The translations under genes were made by a program, and so were the position numbers. Below, in pieces: positions 21,080 through 31,536 of a stretch of DNA of 64,000 bases. Source of the stretch: Balamuthia mandrillaris (taxonomy: Eukaryota; Discosea; Longamoebia; Balamuthiidae). The DNA lies in contig JAVKOQ010000117.1 of the NCBI GenBank assembly GCA_031835245.1, positions 1-64,000 of the forward strand, written 5' to 3'. The number at the start of each line of letters is the position of its first letter. Within the stretch, counting starts at the first letter, position 1. The notes under the pieces are model-generated. The model saw only the letters and a program-made list of their open reading frames with translations, was not told where the DNA came from and ran no database searches.

Positions 21080-23610
21080 TTAAAAGTAAAATGAAGAACC
21101 TCCGCCACCTCCTCCATGATGATGGCGATGATAACGTGGGCCACCTCCACCACCACCAAATCCACCACCAAACCCTCCGCCTCCAAATCCTCCACCACCA
21201 CCAGAGAAGAAGACGTTGAATATGTCGTTCACGTCCATGCCTGCCCCGCCAAATCCACCTTCATGTTGCAAATCCATGGTGTCAGCACCTTGGTCGTATC
21301 GCACTCGTTTCTTCTCGTCGGAGAGAACGCCATACGCTTCGCCTACGTCTTTGAACATCTCTTCTGCCTTTTGTTTGTCTGCTTCGGAACCTTGGTGACG
21401 ATCTTTTTTTTTTTGTTTGTTTGTTGTTTTTCGTTATAAGAAAGAAACAGAAAAAGACAGATGAGATGAAAGTAAGGAGAGAGAGAGAGAGAGAGAGAGA
21501 GAAGAAAATACCAGGATGCCACTTGAGAGCTAATGAGCGATAAGCTTTCTTAATTTCAGCATCGTCAGCGTTCTTTGGCACCCCCAAAATCTTGTAATAG
21601 TCTTTTCGTTGTGACTTTTTCAACTCCAGTTTCGCCTCTCTTAAACTGTTTCTAATATCTGTGTTTCATTGGTTCGTTTACACAAGAGAAAGATTTAGGG
21701 TCAGCATAAAACAACAAAAGAAAATATTGACGGAATAAGAACGAAGAAAGAACCTCTGTTTTCGGGATCCAACTTTTTGGCCGATTCATAGTCCCTCACC
21801 GCCTCTTCATATTTCTCAGTGAGGGTGTACAACGTCGCCCGACGAAGAAATGCTTTTGTGTATGTGTTATCCAAATCCAACGCCCTCGTGCAGTCCCTTA
21901 TAGCTTCCTCATATTGTCCCAACTTATGAAAGAACAAACAAATCGAGCAGAAATGAGAAAGTGAAGCAACAAGGCAGGAAACATAAGGAGAGGGCAACAA
22001 AAAAAAGCGGAACGAGCAAGAAACGATAAGAAAGTAGAGACAATAACAAACCTTAGTACCAGCAGCAGCCCTGTTACAATAGAGCTGCGCATTCGTGGTT
22101 TTATTGTCCGGATCCACTTGCAGTGCCTCCGAATAGGCATCAAAGGCTTCCTGATACCTGCCCGCTCCAAAAGCGTCGTTGCCTTCCTTCTTCTTTCTCT
22201 CCAATGTCCGAACCATCTTCAGCTCCACTCTCGCTTTGGCAAAGTCTGGATCAAGTTTGAGGGCTTGGGTATAGAAGTTGAGGGCTTGAGCAAAGTTGCC
22301 AGAGAAGTAGAACGCTTTGCCTTTGATGAAGAGCGCTTCTACGTTGTGTGGATCTTGTTTTAACACTTGGCTGAAAGAAGAGAGAAGCAAGAGTAAGAAC
22401 AAAGACAAAGCAAAACGCAAAGAACAAACGAAAAGGCAGTCAGACGTCTGGAAATAACACCAGAAAGAGAAAGGAAAAGCGTCATGAAAACAAACCTTGC
22501 AAGCTTTGTAGCGATGCTGTATTGCTGCAAGCCAAGCAAAGCGTTGGCTTTCATCATCAAAATAGGATTCGACTCCTCGCATTCGTCCAATACTCCCTCA
22601 AAGATGTGGAGAGCAGCTCCGAATTGTTTTTCTTTGAGAGCTTTTTTGCCCTCTGAAATTTTTTGTTTTATAGTTGTTGCAAGTTTCAGCTGTTTGTTTG
22701 TTTGAAAGTGAGATATGCGTGTTCCTTTGATAAGAAGGAAAGAAGAAAGAAGAAGACGAAAGAACAACGAAGGAAAGAACGAGAGAAACAAACGTCTTTC
22801 TTGGCTTCAACGTTGTTGGGCTCCAAGTGTAAGGCCTTTTCGTATTGTAACTTGGACCGAGTAAAGTCTCCCAGTCTTAAATAGCATTTGCCTGCCCGTA
22901 AATAGCCCTAATAATAAAAAAAATAATGAATAAAGTGGAAAAAAGAAAACAAAAAAGAAGAAAGCCACAGAGGGAGAAGAAAGACCTTGGTGAAGGAAGG
23001 ATCCTTGGCGGTGGTGACCAAGGAGTCATCGAGGGCGGCTCGCCAGTCTCCCTCCATAATGTAGGCCGCTGCTCTGTTTCCATAATAGGCTGCTGTGTCT
23101 GGCGAAAACTCTGTGCCGAGGCAAGGAGGGAGAGTGAGCAGAAGAAGCACAATAAATAAACAACAGTGTGAAACGAGGAAGCAAAGAGAAGAGCGGACGA
23201 GAGAATGAAAGAAGAGAAAACGAAAGACAAGAGAACGAGAGAGAGAGACGAGAGAGAAGGAGGAGAGCAGCGAAGCAGAGGAAGAAAGAAAACGAAAGAG
23301 AAATTGAAACGGACCGATGGCTTTTGAGTAGAAGGCGACGGCTTTGCGGTAATTACCGGCCAAGTACTCCGTGTTGCCCAACTGTTTGAATCGCAGTGCC
23401 TCTTTCTCCTTTTCTTCCGTTGTCAGTTCTTTCGGACTTGATTTTTTTTCACGCATAGAGAGAGAGTGTAACAAGTCAGTGAACTGAGATTTTTTTTGGT
23501 AAAAAAGGCACGGAAAAAAACGTGGGAGAGGGGAGGAAAAAAAAAACGAACGCTTGTTGTTGTTGAACCACCTCTTCCTCTTGCATCGCTTCTCGTTCAT
23601 GCCCGTCCAT
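21080..23610 (-). CDS. DNAJC7: TPR-DnaJ co-chaperone, DNAJC7 homologue
   Basis: An Hsp70/Hsp90 co-chaperone of 523 aa in nine exons: complement of 23552-23610, 23315-23436, 22986-23110, 22794-22907, 22496-22689, 22052-22370, 21754-21922, 21512-21658 and 21080-21402, in frame throughout. Two TPR clusters are visible (first [20 protein letters not shown]; second [31 protein letters not shown]). They are followed by a C-terminal J domain ([20 protein letters not shown]) with the HPDRH motif created across the intron 8 junction. The end is Gly-rich with a short His run. Domain order and the [17 protein letters not shown] linker match animal and plant DNAJC7/TPR2. Three GTCGAC elements lie 139-232 bp upstream. 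Confidence 0.95.
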
Positions 23611-24000
23611 CGTTAGTTCCGTTTGCAACAACAAAAGATCTGATTTCTTCTTTTCTATTTTTTCTTTTTTTTCCTTTCTTTTTTTTTTGTTTACGAACCG
23701 AGGGTTCGTTTAGGTTGAAATGACATCATCCAAGAATTTAAAGAATTTGTCGACATTTCATTAATAATCACTACAGACGTCATTCGTCCCCAGAAAATGT
23801 CGACATGATGTAACATTAAAGATCAAAAATTTTAAGAATGTGTCGACAAATTTCCAACTTACGTCAGCAAAATTTCCCGCCTTTTTTAACACTCACCCGT
23901 AATCCCAGCGACAACAAACGGTCTGTTTTATATCTATATTTTCCGGTTTTTTTGTGGGGAAAAACAAAAAGAAAAAAAAAACGATACGGGGGGGGGAGGA
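23611..24000. promoter_or_regulatory. Divergent promoter with three GTCGAC elements
   Basis: GTCGAC palindromes at 23749, 23799 and 23842, all in the context TGTCGACA or close to it, lie in the 390 bp between the divergent DNAJC7 and SPC24 starts. TGACATCAT (about 23721) and ACGTCA sequences (about 23777 and 23864) resemble bZIP/CRE sites. Confidence 0.5.
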
Positions 24001-25000
24001 ATGAATTTAAACCTGAAGGAAGCCACTTCGATCTTGAGCGAGCTCACGGCGGTGTTTCAGGACGCCAAGGATGAGAAATGCCTCGCCACCATTTTGGACC
24101 TGGAGATGGAGTTGCGGAGGAAAGCGGAGGCGAGACAACGGGGTTTCAAAGAGCTCATTCGAGGTGAGTTTTTGTCTCCTTTCTTTTTGTTTGATTAAGT
24201 AATCCAACCGATCTCATCTTGCTACTCTTTTTTTGTTGATAGCTTTGACTTCGGAGGTGGATAAAGCCGAAGACGAGGCGAATGATGACGAGCTGTCCGT
24301 CAGCCAGTTACACCGCATGGATAGACTTAAACAGGAAAAGAATTTCGTGGAGCAGAACCTGAAGGCTCTCGATAAGCAGATGAAGTATATCTTTCTCTCC
24401 TCTTCTCTCCTCTCCTCTTTACCCCTTCTTTTCTCTCCACTCCTTTGTTCTCTCGCACTCTCTCTTCTCTTGTTCTCCCTTTGCCTCTTATGCCTCCCAT
24501 GCCTCCCTCTTTGTTCATTTCTCACCTTTCTCTTCTCTCTGTCACACGTGTACACTCATTCTTACTGTTGTTGCACCTTGCTTCATGGTTGATCTTTCAG
24601 GAGTCTTCGGCTAGCCTCTCAAGAGATAAGCAAAGCGGAAGTACAAATCAAAGCTAAGGAGGTTGCTGTAGATCAGGAAAGTCGTGTGGAGATCCCCCGA
24701 GTGAGGCATCTGCTCAGCCTTTACGACCAGATTACCAAGCTCCGATGGGATTATGACTCCAAACACATCAAAGGATGTACGTTTACCTCCTTCTCCTTTT
24801 CTTCTCTTTTCGCTTGCTCTCTTGTTCTCTGTCTCTTCTCGCTCTTCTCTATTCCGCCTATTCAAACACTTTCTTAAAACTACACAGTCGTTTCCTTGCC
24901 CGATGACCTTCGTCCATTCGACATCGACCCCGCTAAACACTCTCGCCAGGCCATCGCCGACCACCTTTGGGATCTCATGGATGAAGACAACAAACTGTAA
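24001..25000 (+). CDS. SPC24: Kinetochore Ndc80-complex subunit Spc24
   Basis: 197 aa in four exons (24001-24163, 24243-24384, 24601-24776, 24888-25000). The N-terminal two thirds is a helical coiled-coil-like region (SELTAVFQDAKDEKCLATIL; SQLHRMDRLKQEKNFVEQNL). The C-terminal globular domain has the Spc24 signature: VRHLLSLYDQITKLRWDYDS, HIKGFV, then RQAIADHLWDLMDED at the end, closely matching animal Spc24 (LYxxISxIxWDY...KG...SDYLWSL). Spc24 pairs with Spc25 to attach the Ndc80 complex to the inner kinetochore. Spc24 is usually hard to detect outside animals and fungi, so this is a useful marker of a conventional kinetochore here. Confidence 0.88.
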
Positions 25001-25253
25001 AAAACGAATTGAGTTGGAGCAAGAATAAAAAGGAGGACGGAAGGGAAGAAGGTAACGAACTTAAAGAACAGCAACACAAAGGAGAGAGAAGAGGATTCTT
25101 TCTTTTTGTTGATGAAGAAGAACGAAACAGAACAGCAACTTAAATAAGAAACATATTTTTTTTAAAAAAACAATATATAAAACTGTACAGCTACACTTTA
25201 ACACTATCCCTCTTTCTTCTCTCTTCTCACTTCTTCTGTTGTTGAAGCCCTTT

Positions 25254-25847
25254 TCAGAAAATGGTGCACTTGCCGCTCTTCTTCTGCTTGGTCTTGGCCA
25301 CAGGGGGGTTCAACACGATCCGGATGGCCTCGTCAAAGACGGACTTGAGGCCTTGCTGCGTAAGAGCGGAGCATTCCAAGTACTTTGCCGCTCCGATCTC
25401 CTTCCTCATCTGCTCGGCCTGGGCCACGCTCACGGGGGCCATCCTCTTGTCGGCCAGCCTCTCCAGGGTGTCCTTGTCCTCCCTCAGGTCCACCTTGGTG
25501 CCGACCAGCAGCTTGGGGGAGGTGGGGCAGTGGTGGGTGATCTCCGGGTTCCACTTGGCGCGCACGTTCTCGAAGGAGGGCGGGGAGACGATGGAGAAGC
25601 AGAGCAGGAAGACGTCGGTCTGGGGGTAGGAAAGCGGGCGCAGCCTGTCGTAGTCCTCCTGGCCGGCCGTGTCCCAGAGCCCCAGGTTGATGGCCTTGTT
25701 GTCCACCATGACGTTGGCCGAGTAGTTGTCAAAGACGGTGGGGATGTACTCTCCGGGGAAGGCGTTGGTGGTGTAGGAGATGAGGAGGCAGGTCTTGCCG
25801 ACGGCTCCGTCGCCGACCACCACGCACTTGATTGCTTGCATCGCCAT
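25254..25847 (-). CDS. Rac-type Rho GTPase
   Basis: An intronless 197 aa Rho-family switch protein controlling actin. Motifs: P-loop GDGAVGKTC, effector [38 protein letters not shown] (the Rho/Rac form of NKxD) and [10 protein letters not shown]. It ends KKSGKCTIF, a polybasic region plus CAAX box for prenylation. Sequence through the switch regions is almost canonical Rac1. It is very GC-rich, unlike the flanks, as expected of a highly expressed gene. It is convergent with SPC24. Confidence 0.97.
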   Translation of the reverse strand: MAMQAIKCVVVGDGAVGKTCLLISYTTNAFPGEYIPTVFDNYSANVMVDNKAINLGLWDTAGQEDYDRLRPLSYPQTDVFLLCFSIVSPPSFENVRAKWNPEITHHCPTSPKLLVGTKVDLREDKDTLERLADKRMAPVSVAQAEQMRKEIGAAKYLECSALTQQGLKSVFDEAIRIVLNPPVAKTKQKKSGKCTIF

Positions 25848-26581
25848 GGTTTGGTTGTGTGATTCTTGTTGTTTTGTCTGGTTGGAGTAAGAAAGAACAG
25901 TGGTCTTGTTCTTGTTTTTGGGTTGGTTGGTTTGTTTTGTTTGGTTGAGGGGAAGAAGAAGAAGAACGAAAAGGATCCGCTATTTATACAAAGGAAATCT
26001 TGGATAAAGAAAGTTGAAGAGATCTATTTTTGAAGAATGGTTCAAGCAAAAAGTATATGCTATTTGTCGACTTTATCATAACGTTCCATGAACCGCGTCC
26101 TGAACTTGCAACCAATCCAACGCCCCGACCAAAGCGGAGCAATGAATTTTTGTCGACGTGAAAGATCTCTGCTAGAGATGAGACAAAGAAAAAGACAACA
26201 GAAAATGGCCTTTTTATGGTAAGATAAAGCCTCTGTTTTGATTTTTGATTGGTGGTTTGAAACTTTCAGTAACCGATCGAAGCCGCTTTTCCGCCCCGAC
26301 AACACAATATACTTTTTGTGGACATGCCACGTCAGATGTCGACAATTAAGAATCCTAATACGGTCATCCGACGAAGATTATTGGTTGGAAATCAAAAGTG
26401 TAGATTAGATGATCTAAGTAAAATAATGCAGTTCACGGAATCAAAAAAAGTTGGAAGAAGAAAAAGAAAGACAGCAAAGAGAGAGGGAGACACGGTAACG
26501 TAGCGGCTACTTTTTTTCCTTCCTTCCTTGCTTCCTTCTTTCGTTCATTCCCTCCCTCGTATTCCATCCTTTCAGGTAACC
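25848..26581. promoter_or_regulatory. Divergent region between Rac and the copine gene
   Basis: GTCGAC elements at 26066, 26152 and 26338 lie in this 734 bp gap. A possible 5' UTR intron of the copine gene runs from a GGTAACG donor near 26495 to a TTTCAG acceptor at about 26576. No other gene is seen. Confidence 0.4.
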
Positions 26582-27393
26582 ATGTTGGACGGTTCGTTGC
26601 AAGAAAAGACCGGCGAAGCAGAACTGTCCGTTCGATGCCAGTTGCGTAACACACCCCACCCATATTCTTTGTTGGCTTTCGTGCAGCGCATCCTTTTTTT
26701 TTGTTAAAATACGTAGTGTTGAGATGATGACTGAAACTGATTTTTTTTCATTCTTTTTCTTTTCTTTGTTTTTGTAGTCTCTCCCAAAAACCCAAAGGAG
26801 AAGTCTACGTTGTGCTATACGTTCCCACCTATGGCCATGACTCTTGGCAAGAGCTGGATCGCAGCGAAGGACTCAAGTTTGGTTTTTTCCCTTCTTCTTC
26901 TCTCTCTTTTTTCATTTTTTTGCATTTTTTTTTTGCATTTTTCTTTTTTTCTTTCTTTCTTTTTTTTCTTTTTTTTCTTTTTTTCTTTTTTTCTTTTTTT
27001 CTTTTTCTTTTTTTCTTTTTTCTTTTTTTCTTTTTTTCTTTTTCTTTGTTTTATTTATTTATGTTTCTTTTGGTTGTTTCCATCTTTCTTGCTCTGTTAT
27101 TTTATTTCTGCTACTATCTCTTCTTTGAGCTGACTGACCCATATATGAATGAACTGCAAACAAAACAGAGACAGCAGCGTGGATCTATCATTCGTTCATG
27201 GCTTCGTTACGGACTATTACTTCAACGTGGTGCAGCCGCTAAAGTTCTCGCTCTACCAAGGCAATGCGCACGACATGGGTGCTGCTACGACTTCATCCTC
27301 GTCTTCAAGCTCTCAACGTGTTCTCCTTGGTGAGATCGTATGTAGTTGCCTTCTCTATTCTGCCTTCATTCTTCTCTCCTCTCCTCACACACA

Positions 27394-27426
<33 letters not shown>

Positions 27427-30400
27427 ATTACGTTGCCCACTAACGTAATTTGATGGCAGCGAGCGAACTTGGGAGAAATTCTAGGTAACGAAGGCCAATG
27501 TTTGCAAAGAGAACTAAGGTATCTTCTTCACTGCCTCAAGTCTTGTCTCCTTTTTGCTCTCTTCTTCCATGTTTCACACTGCTTAAACGCTTATTACAGC
27601 GGGGGCATGCTGCAAGGCACAATGGCCATTCTGGCTGAAGAAATGACCGAAGACGAAACTGAGACCGCCATGGAAAACGTTCTTGAGTAAGCTCGCTGCC
27701 TCTTTCTTCTTCTTTTGCTTCCTCTTTTCTCACTTGGCAAACAAAATGTAAGTTTACACATATGGGCAGCTAAGCTACACAAACATTCAAAGTTTAGCAG
27801 TGCAAATCCATATCTCGTCATTTCTCGTCTCCGTGAAGACGGACAAAAAGTTCCTGTCTACCAGACGGAAGTCAAGAAAAAGACTGTAGACCCCAATTGG
27901 AATCCTTTTACCGTTGCTCTCAATCGTCTTTGTAACGGCGATAAGGATCGGCCCATCCACTTTGATGTATTTTCCTCCAAACGAAAGAAAGTAGACCAAC
28001 CTATGGGCAGTACTTCGGTTAGTCCTTTTCTCTTGTTTTCTTTTGTTTTCTTTTGTGGTGACCAAGAAAAAAAAAAAGGCAACCATACGACAAATATGTG
28101 ATGAGCGCAAGAGAGACCTTCCTCTCTTTCTTGATAGCCACAAGAAAGGTTCTCGTATTCAGGTATTTCTTTACCTTTGCCATCTTTTCTTTTTTTACTT
28201 TTTTTTTTGGCCTTCTTCTCTCAACCCGTAAAACTAAATCTCCCTTTTATTAAAAAGACGGGAGTATTAAAAATAGCAGATGTAAATGAACGAGTTCAAG
28301 AAAGAGGAGAGCACAACGTCATTCCAAAGAATTACATTAAACACACTACTGCTTACAAACAGTATCACAACTCTCATAGCTTTATGGAGTATCTCGCTGG
28401 TGGCTGCGAGATATCTCTCATAGTAGCGATTGACTTTACAGTCAGCAATGGGTTTGCCTTTCTAATGCTCATTCTATCAAATTTATGCTTATCGTACTTC
28501 CTTTCCAACTTCACAACAATAACCAACACTTCTTCAGAAATCCAACGAGTCCCTCATCGCTTCACAACATCACAAATCCATTCGAGCCAAACGAATATGT
28601 AAAAGCTATAACTGCAGTAGGAGAGATCCTCGCCAATTACGACAAGAACAAGCTGTTCCCAGTTTATGGCTTTGGTGGAAAGATGCCGCCTGGAAGCCCT
28701 GTCTCTCACTGCTTTCCACTTACTGGCGATCCTTCTCATGTATGTTTCTTTCTTGCTTCTATCTTTGCGCTTTTCTTTTCTTCTTTTTTCATACCTTTTC
28801 TATTTTAACAGCCGGAATGTAGAGGCGTAGAAGGCATTCTTTCAACTTACTGGTACATTTCTCTTCCTCTCCTTCCTCTCTCTCACTCTCTCTAAACTTC
28901 TATCAAAATACAATGAAACGGAATAACAGTAATGCATTGAACGTTATCGAGTTGTCTGCGCCAACTACTTTCACCGACGTTATCAAACATGCCGCCTCCA
29001 AAGCTTCCGAATACATCACGCAAGACCACCAAAAGTACTTTGTGTTGCTTTTGCTCACTGATGGCGCAATTACAGATATCCTTTTCTTTCTTCTTTCCTT
29101 CTATCTTCTTCGTTCTGTTTGTTACTTCAATGTTTTCTACTCTTTTTTTCCCCCCTCTTTTTCCTCAGTTTTTTCTATATTGCTTTCCTTTTCTTTCTCC
29201 TTGACCAAAACGTGAACAGGGAAATGGAACAACGTATCTCGAAGAAACAATTCGTGAAATACTTCTCATCTGCCGCTTTCTATAGTGATAGTGGGAGTTG
29301 GCAACGAGAACTTTGATCAAATGGAGTTGTTAGATGCCGACAAAACTCCCTTAGTTACTTCTTCTGGTGATGTGGCAGACAGAGACATTGTTCAGTTTGT
29401 GCCGTTTAGAGAGTACAAGAACCAATCCCCACAGGGTACTTTTCTTTTTGTTCATTTCAAACTGTTTAAACGTGGCTAACTCTATTTAAATATATTTAGT
29501 GTTGGCAAGGGATGTGTTGGGAGAGATTCCAAACCAACTGTTGACGTTCATGGCATCCAGAGATATCAAACCGAATCCCAAGATCCGCCACACTGTACTC
29601 TCTCCTCTCCTCTTGCTTCCATGCTCTCATTCTCTCTCCCTCTCTTTTGTTATTCGACGTTCTTATTCTTTGTATGTTGTTAAAAAGGTAACAATTACAA
29701 CGACAACGTACAGTGCGGCATCGTCCTCGTCATCTGGTCCTTCCACAGCAGCACCATCATGGACCACTGGAGGAAGTGGAATTCAGCAACAGCAACAACC
29801 TCTGCACCAACAACAATTTCAACAACAGCAACCATATTACTACCCTCCACCAGCTTCTCACATGCAACAGTTTTATCCACAACAATATCCACCTTATTAT
29901 CCTCCTCATCAACAACCACAACAGCAAGGACCGGGTAGCAATGAAAAAGGAGGAAGTGGAATTCAACAACCACCACCAACAACAACTACATGGACACCGT
30001 TCCCCCAGCAGCAACAGTATTTGCCGCAACAATACCCACCACAACAGTATCAACAACAAGGAAGTGGAAGCGGAAGCGGGGGTGGAAGCGGAAGTGGAAT
30101 TGGAGGTTCTTCAGGAGATTTACTCTCTGTTCCTGGCTATCAACAGCAACAAGCACCGCTTTCGCCACCGGGAAGCGGTGGTAGTGGATATTACAATCCA
30201 ACAACAACTTCCGTGTCCAACACAGATACCTCAAACAATCCATTTTATACCGCGTCTCCATCACCTACAACCTCTCCCCATCATTCGGGCAGCGGAAGTG
30301 GTAGCGGCAGCGGACCAACTCCTTTCTTTCCCTATCCACCATCACAACAGCCACAACAAGGGGGAGTGAGTGGAATTCAGCAACAGCAACAGCAACAAGC

Positions 30401-31465
30401 TCCTTATTACATGCCTCCTCCTTCTGGGTATTTCCAACAACAACCTTTTCCTCAACAACAATTTTCTCCACAGCAGCAACAACAGCAACAAAGTGGAACT
30501 CCTTTCTCCTATTATCCCTCTCCACAACAGCAACAGCAACAGCAACCACAACAGGGAGGAGGATCCTATTATCCTCCTTCTCCCTTCGTCCCTCCTTCCC
30601 TTCCACAAACTTCTCCCACTTCCTCTTTCTCTTCTTCATCCTCCTCCTCCTCCTCGTCGTCTTCTTCTTCGTCCTCCTCCTCTTCTGCTTCCTTCATTCC
30701 ACAACAACAGCAAGCACCAGTTGGCAAAAACGGGCTTCCTATCATCGATAAACGTATTACCACAACTACTTCATCTTCTACCTCCTCTACAGCTGCTTCT
30801 TCTCCGGTCGTTTGGTCATGGATGGGAGACGATGGGGGATGGATTCCCTATGACACTTGGCAAAGTCAGGACATCGAGGCAGCCTACCAGAAGAGGGCAA
30901 GCGGAACGGGCAGAGTGCAGGTGGACTCGCAGCGATTCGTGGACTTGAATGCCCTCGTGCAAAAGCGTTACGATGACTCGAACGGTACAGGAAGAAAGGT
31001 CAAGAGAGAAGGGGGTGGAGGCAGTGCCTCTGTTGGCCAGGTCATCAGTTCTCTTTCCCAGCTTTCTGTTCATGATGGTAAGTTTTATCTTCTTTTTCAT
31101 TTTCTCTTTTCTTTTTCTTTTCTTTTTTCTTTTTTCTTTTTTCTTTCTTTCTTTCTTTTTTTCTTTTTCTTTTTCTTTTTCTTCTAACAACAAACAAACA
31201 AACAAAAGATCCACAACTCAGAAGAGACAAACAAACCTACAAAAGCCAACTGGAAAAGCTGGAGATGATGGGCTTCACCGAAGCCAAGCTCTGCTGCCGC
31301 GTCCTCAAGGGGGTGAGCGGCTCCGTCGAGCAGGCGCTCGACCGACTGCCTGCCTTGCAGCAGCTCAACGCGATGGGCTTCCAGGACGTGGACAAGAACA
31401 TCCGTGTGTTGGCGGAGTGTAAAGGGGACGTGCAGGCTGCCATTGCTAAACTTATTGGCGGATAA
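26582..31465 (+). CDS. Copine fused to WWE and UBA-like domains
   Basis: A large copine in about 15 exons. Those I could fix in frame are 26778-26876, 27169-27337, 27460-27518, 27600-27686, 27753-28017, 28079-28162, 28258-28451, 28538-28739, 28812-28852, 28930-29075, then after an AT-AC intron 29218-29435, 29500-29594, 29688-31077 and 31209-31465. The first exon (ATG at 26582) has an uncertain end. Order: C2A ([20 protein letters not shown]), C2B ([14 protein letters not shown]), copine vWA ([52 protein letters not shown]). A ~350-residue Gln/Pro/Ser/Gly-rich linker follows, then a WWE domain ([22 protein letters not shown]) and two UBA-like helices ([36 protein letters not shown]). Copines bind membranes; WWE binds poly(ADP-ribose); UBA binds ubiquitin. 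An apparent frameshift sits in the vWA domain near 29260. Confidence 0.85.
29076..29217 (+). other. U12-type AT-AC intron
   Basis: The intron begins ATATCCTTTT, the classical U12 AT-AC 5' splice site, directly after ...GGC GCA ATT ACA G. It contains TCCTTGAC at 29198-29205, matching the U12 branch-point consensus. The AC at 29216-29217 lies 13 nt after the branch adenosine; an alternative AC ends at 29211. No GT donor would preserve the [10 protein letters not shown] motif. Both possible acceptors keep the next exon in the same frame (EETIREIL). Confidence 0.8.
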
Positions 31466-31536
31466 TTGTTTTTATAAATGATAAAACGGAGTATAAAGTG
31501 AATAAGGTGGAATAAATAAAGAGAGAATCTTTCAAA

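Noticed and set aside
25239-25862. 207-aa plus-strand ORF opposite Rac
   Set aside because: Antisense shadow of the GC-rich Rac exon.
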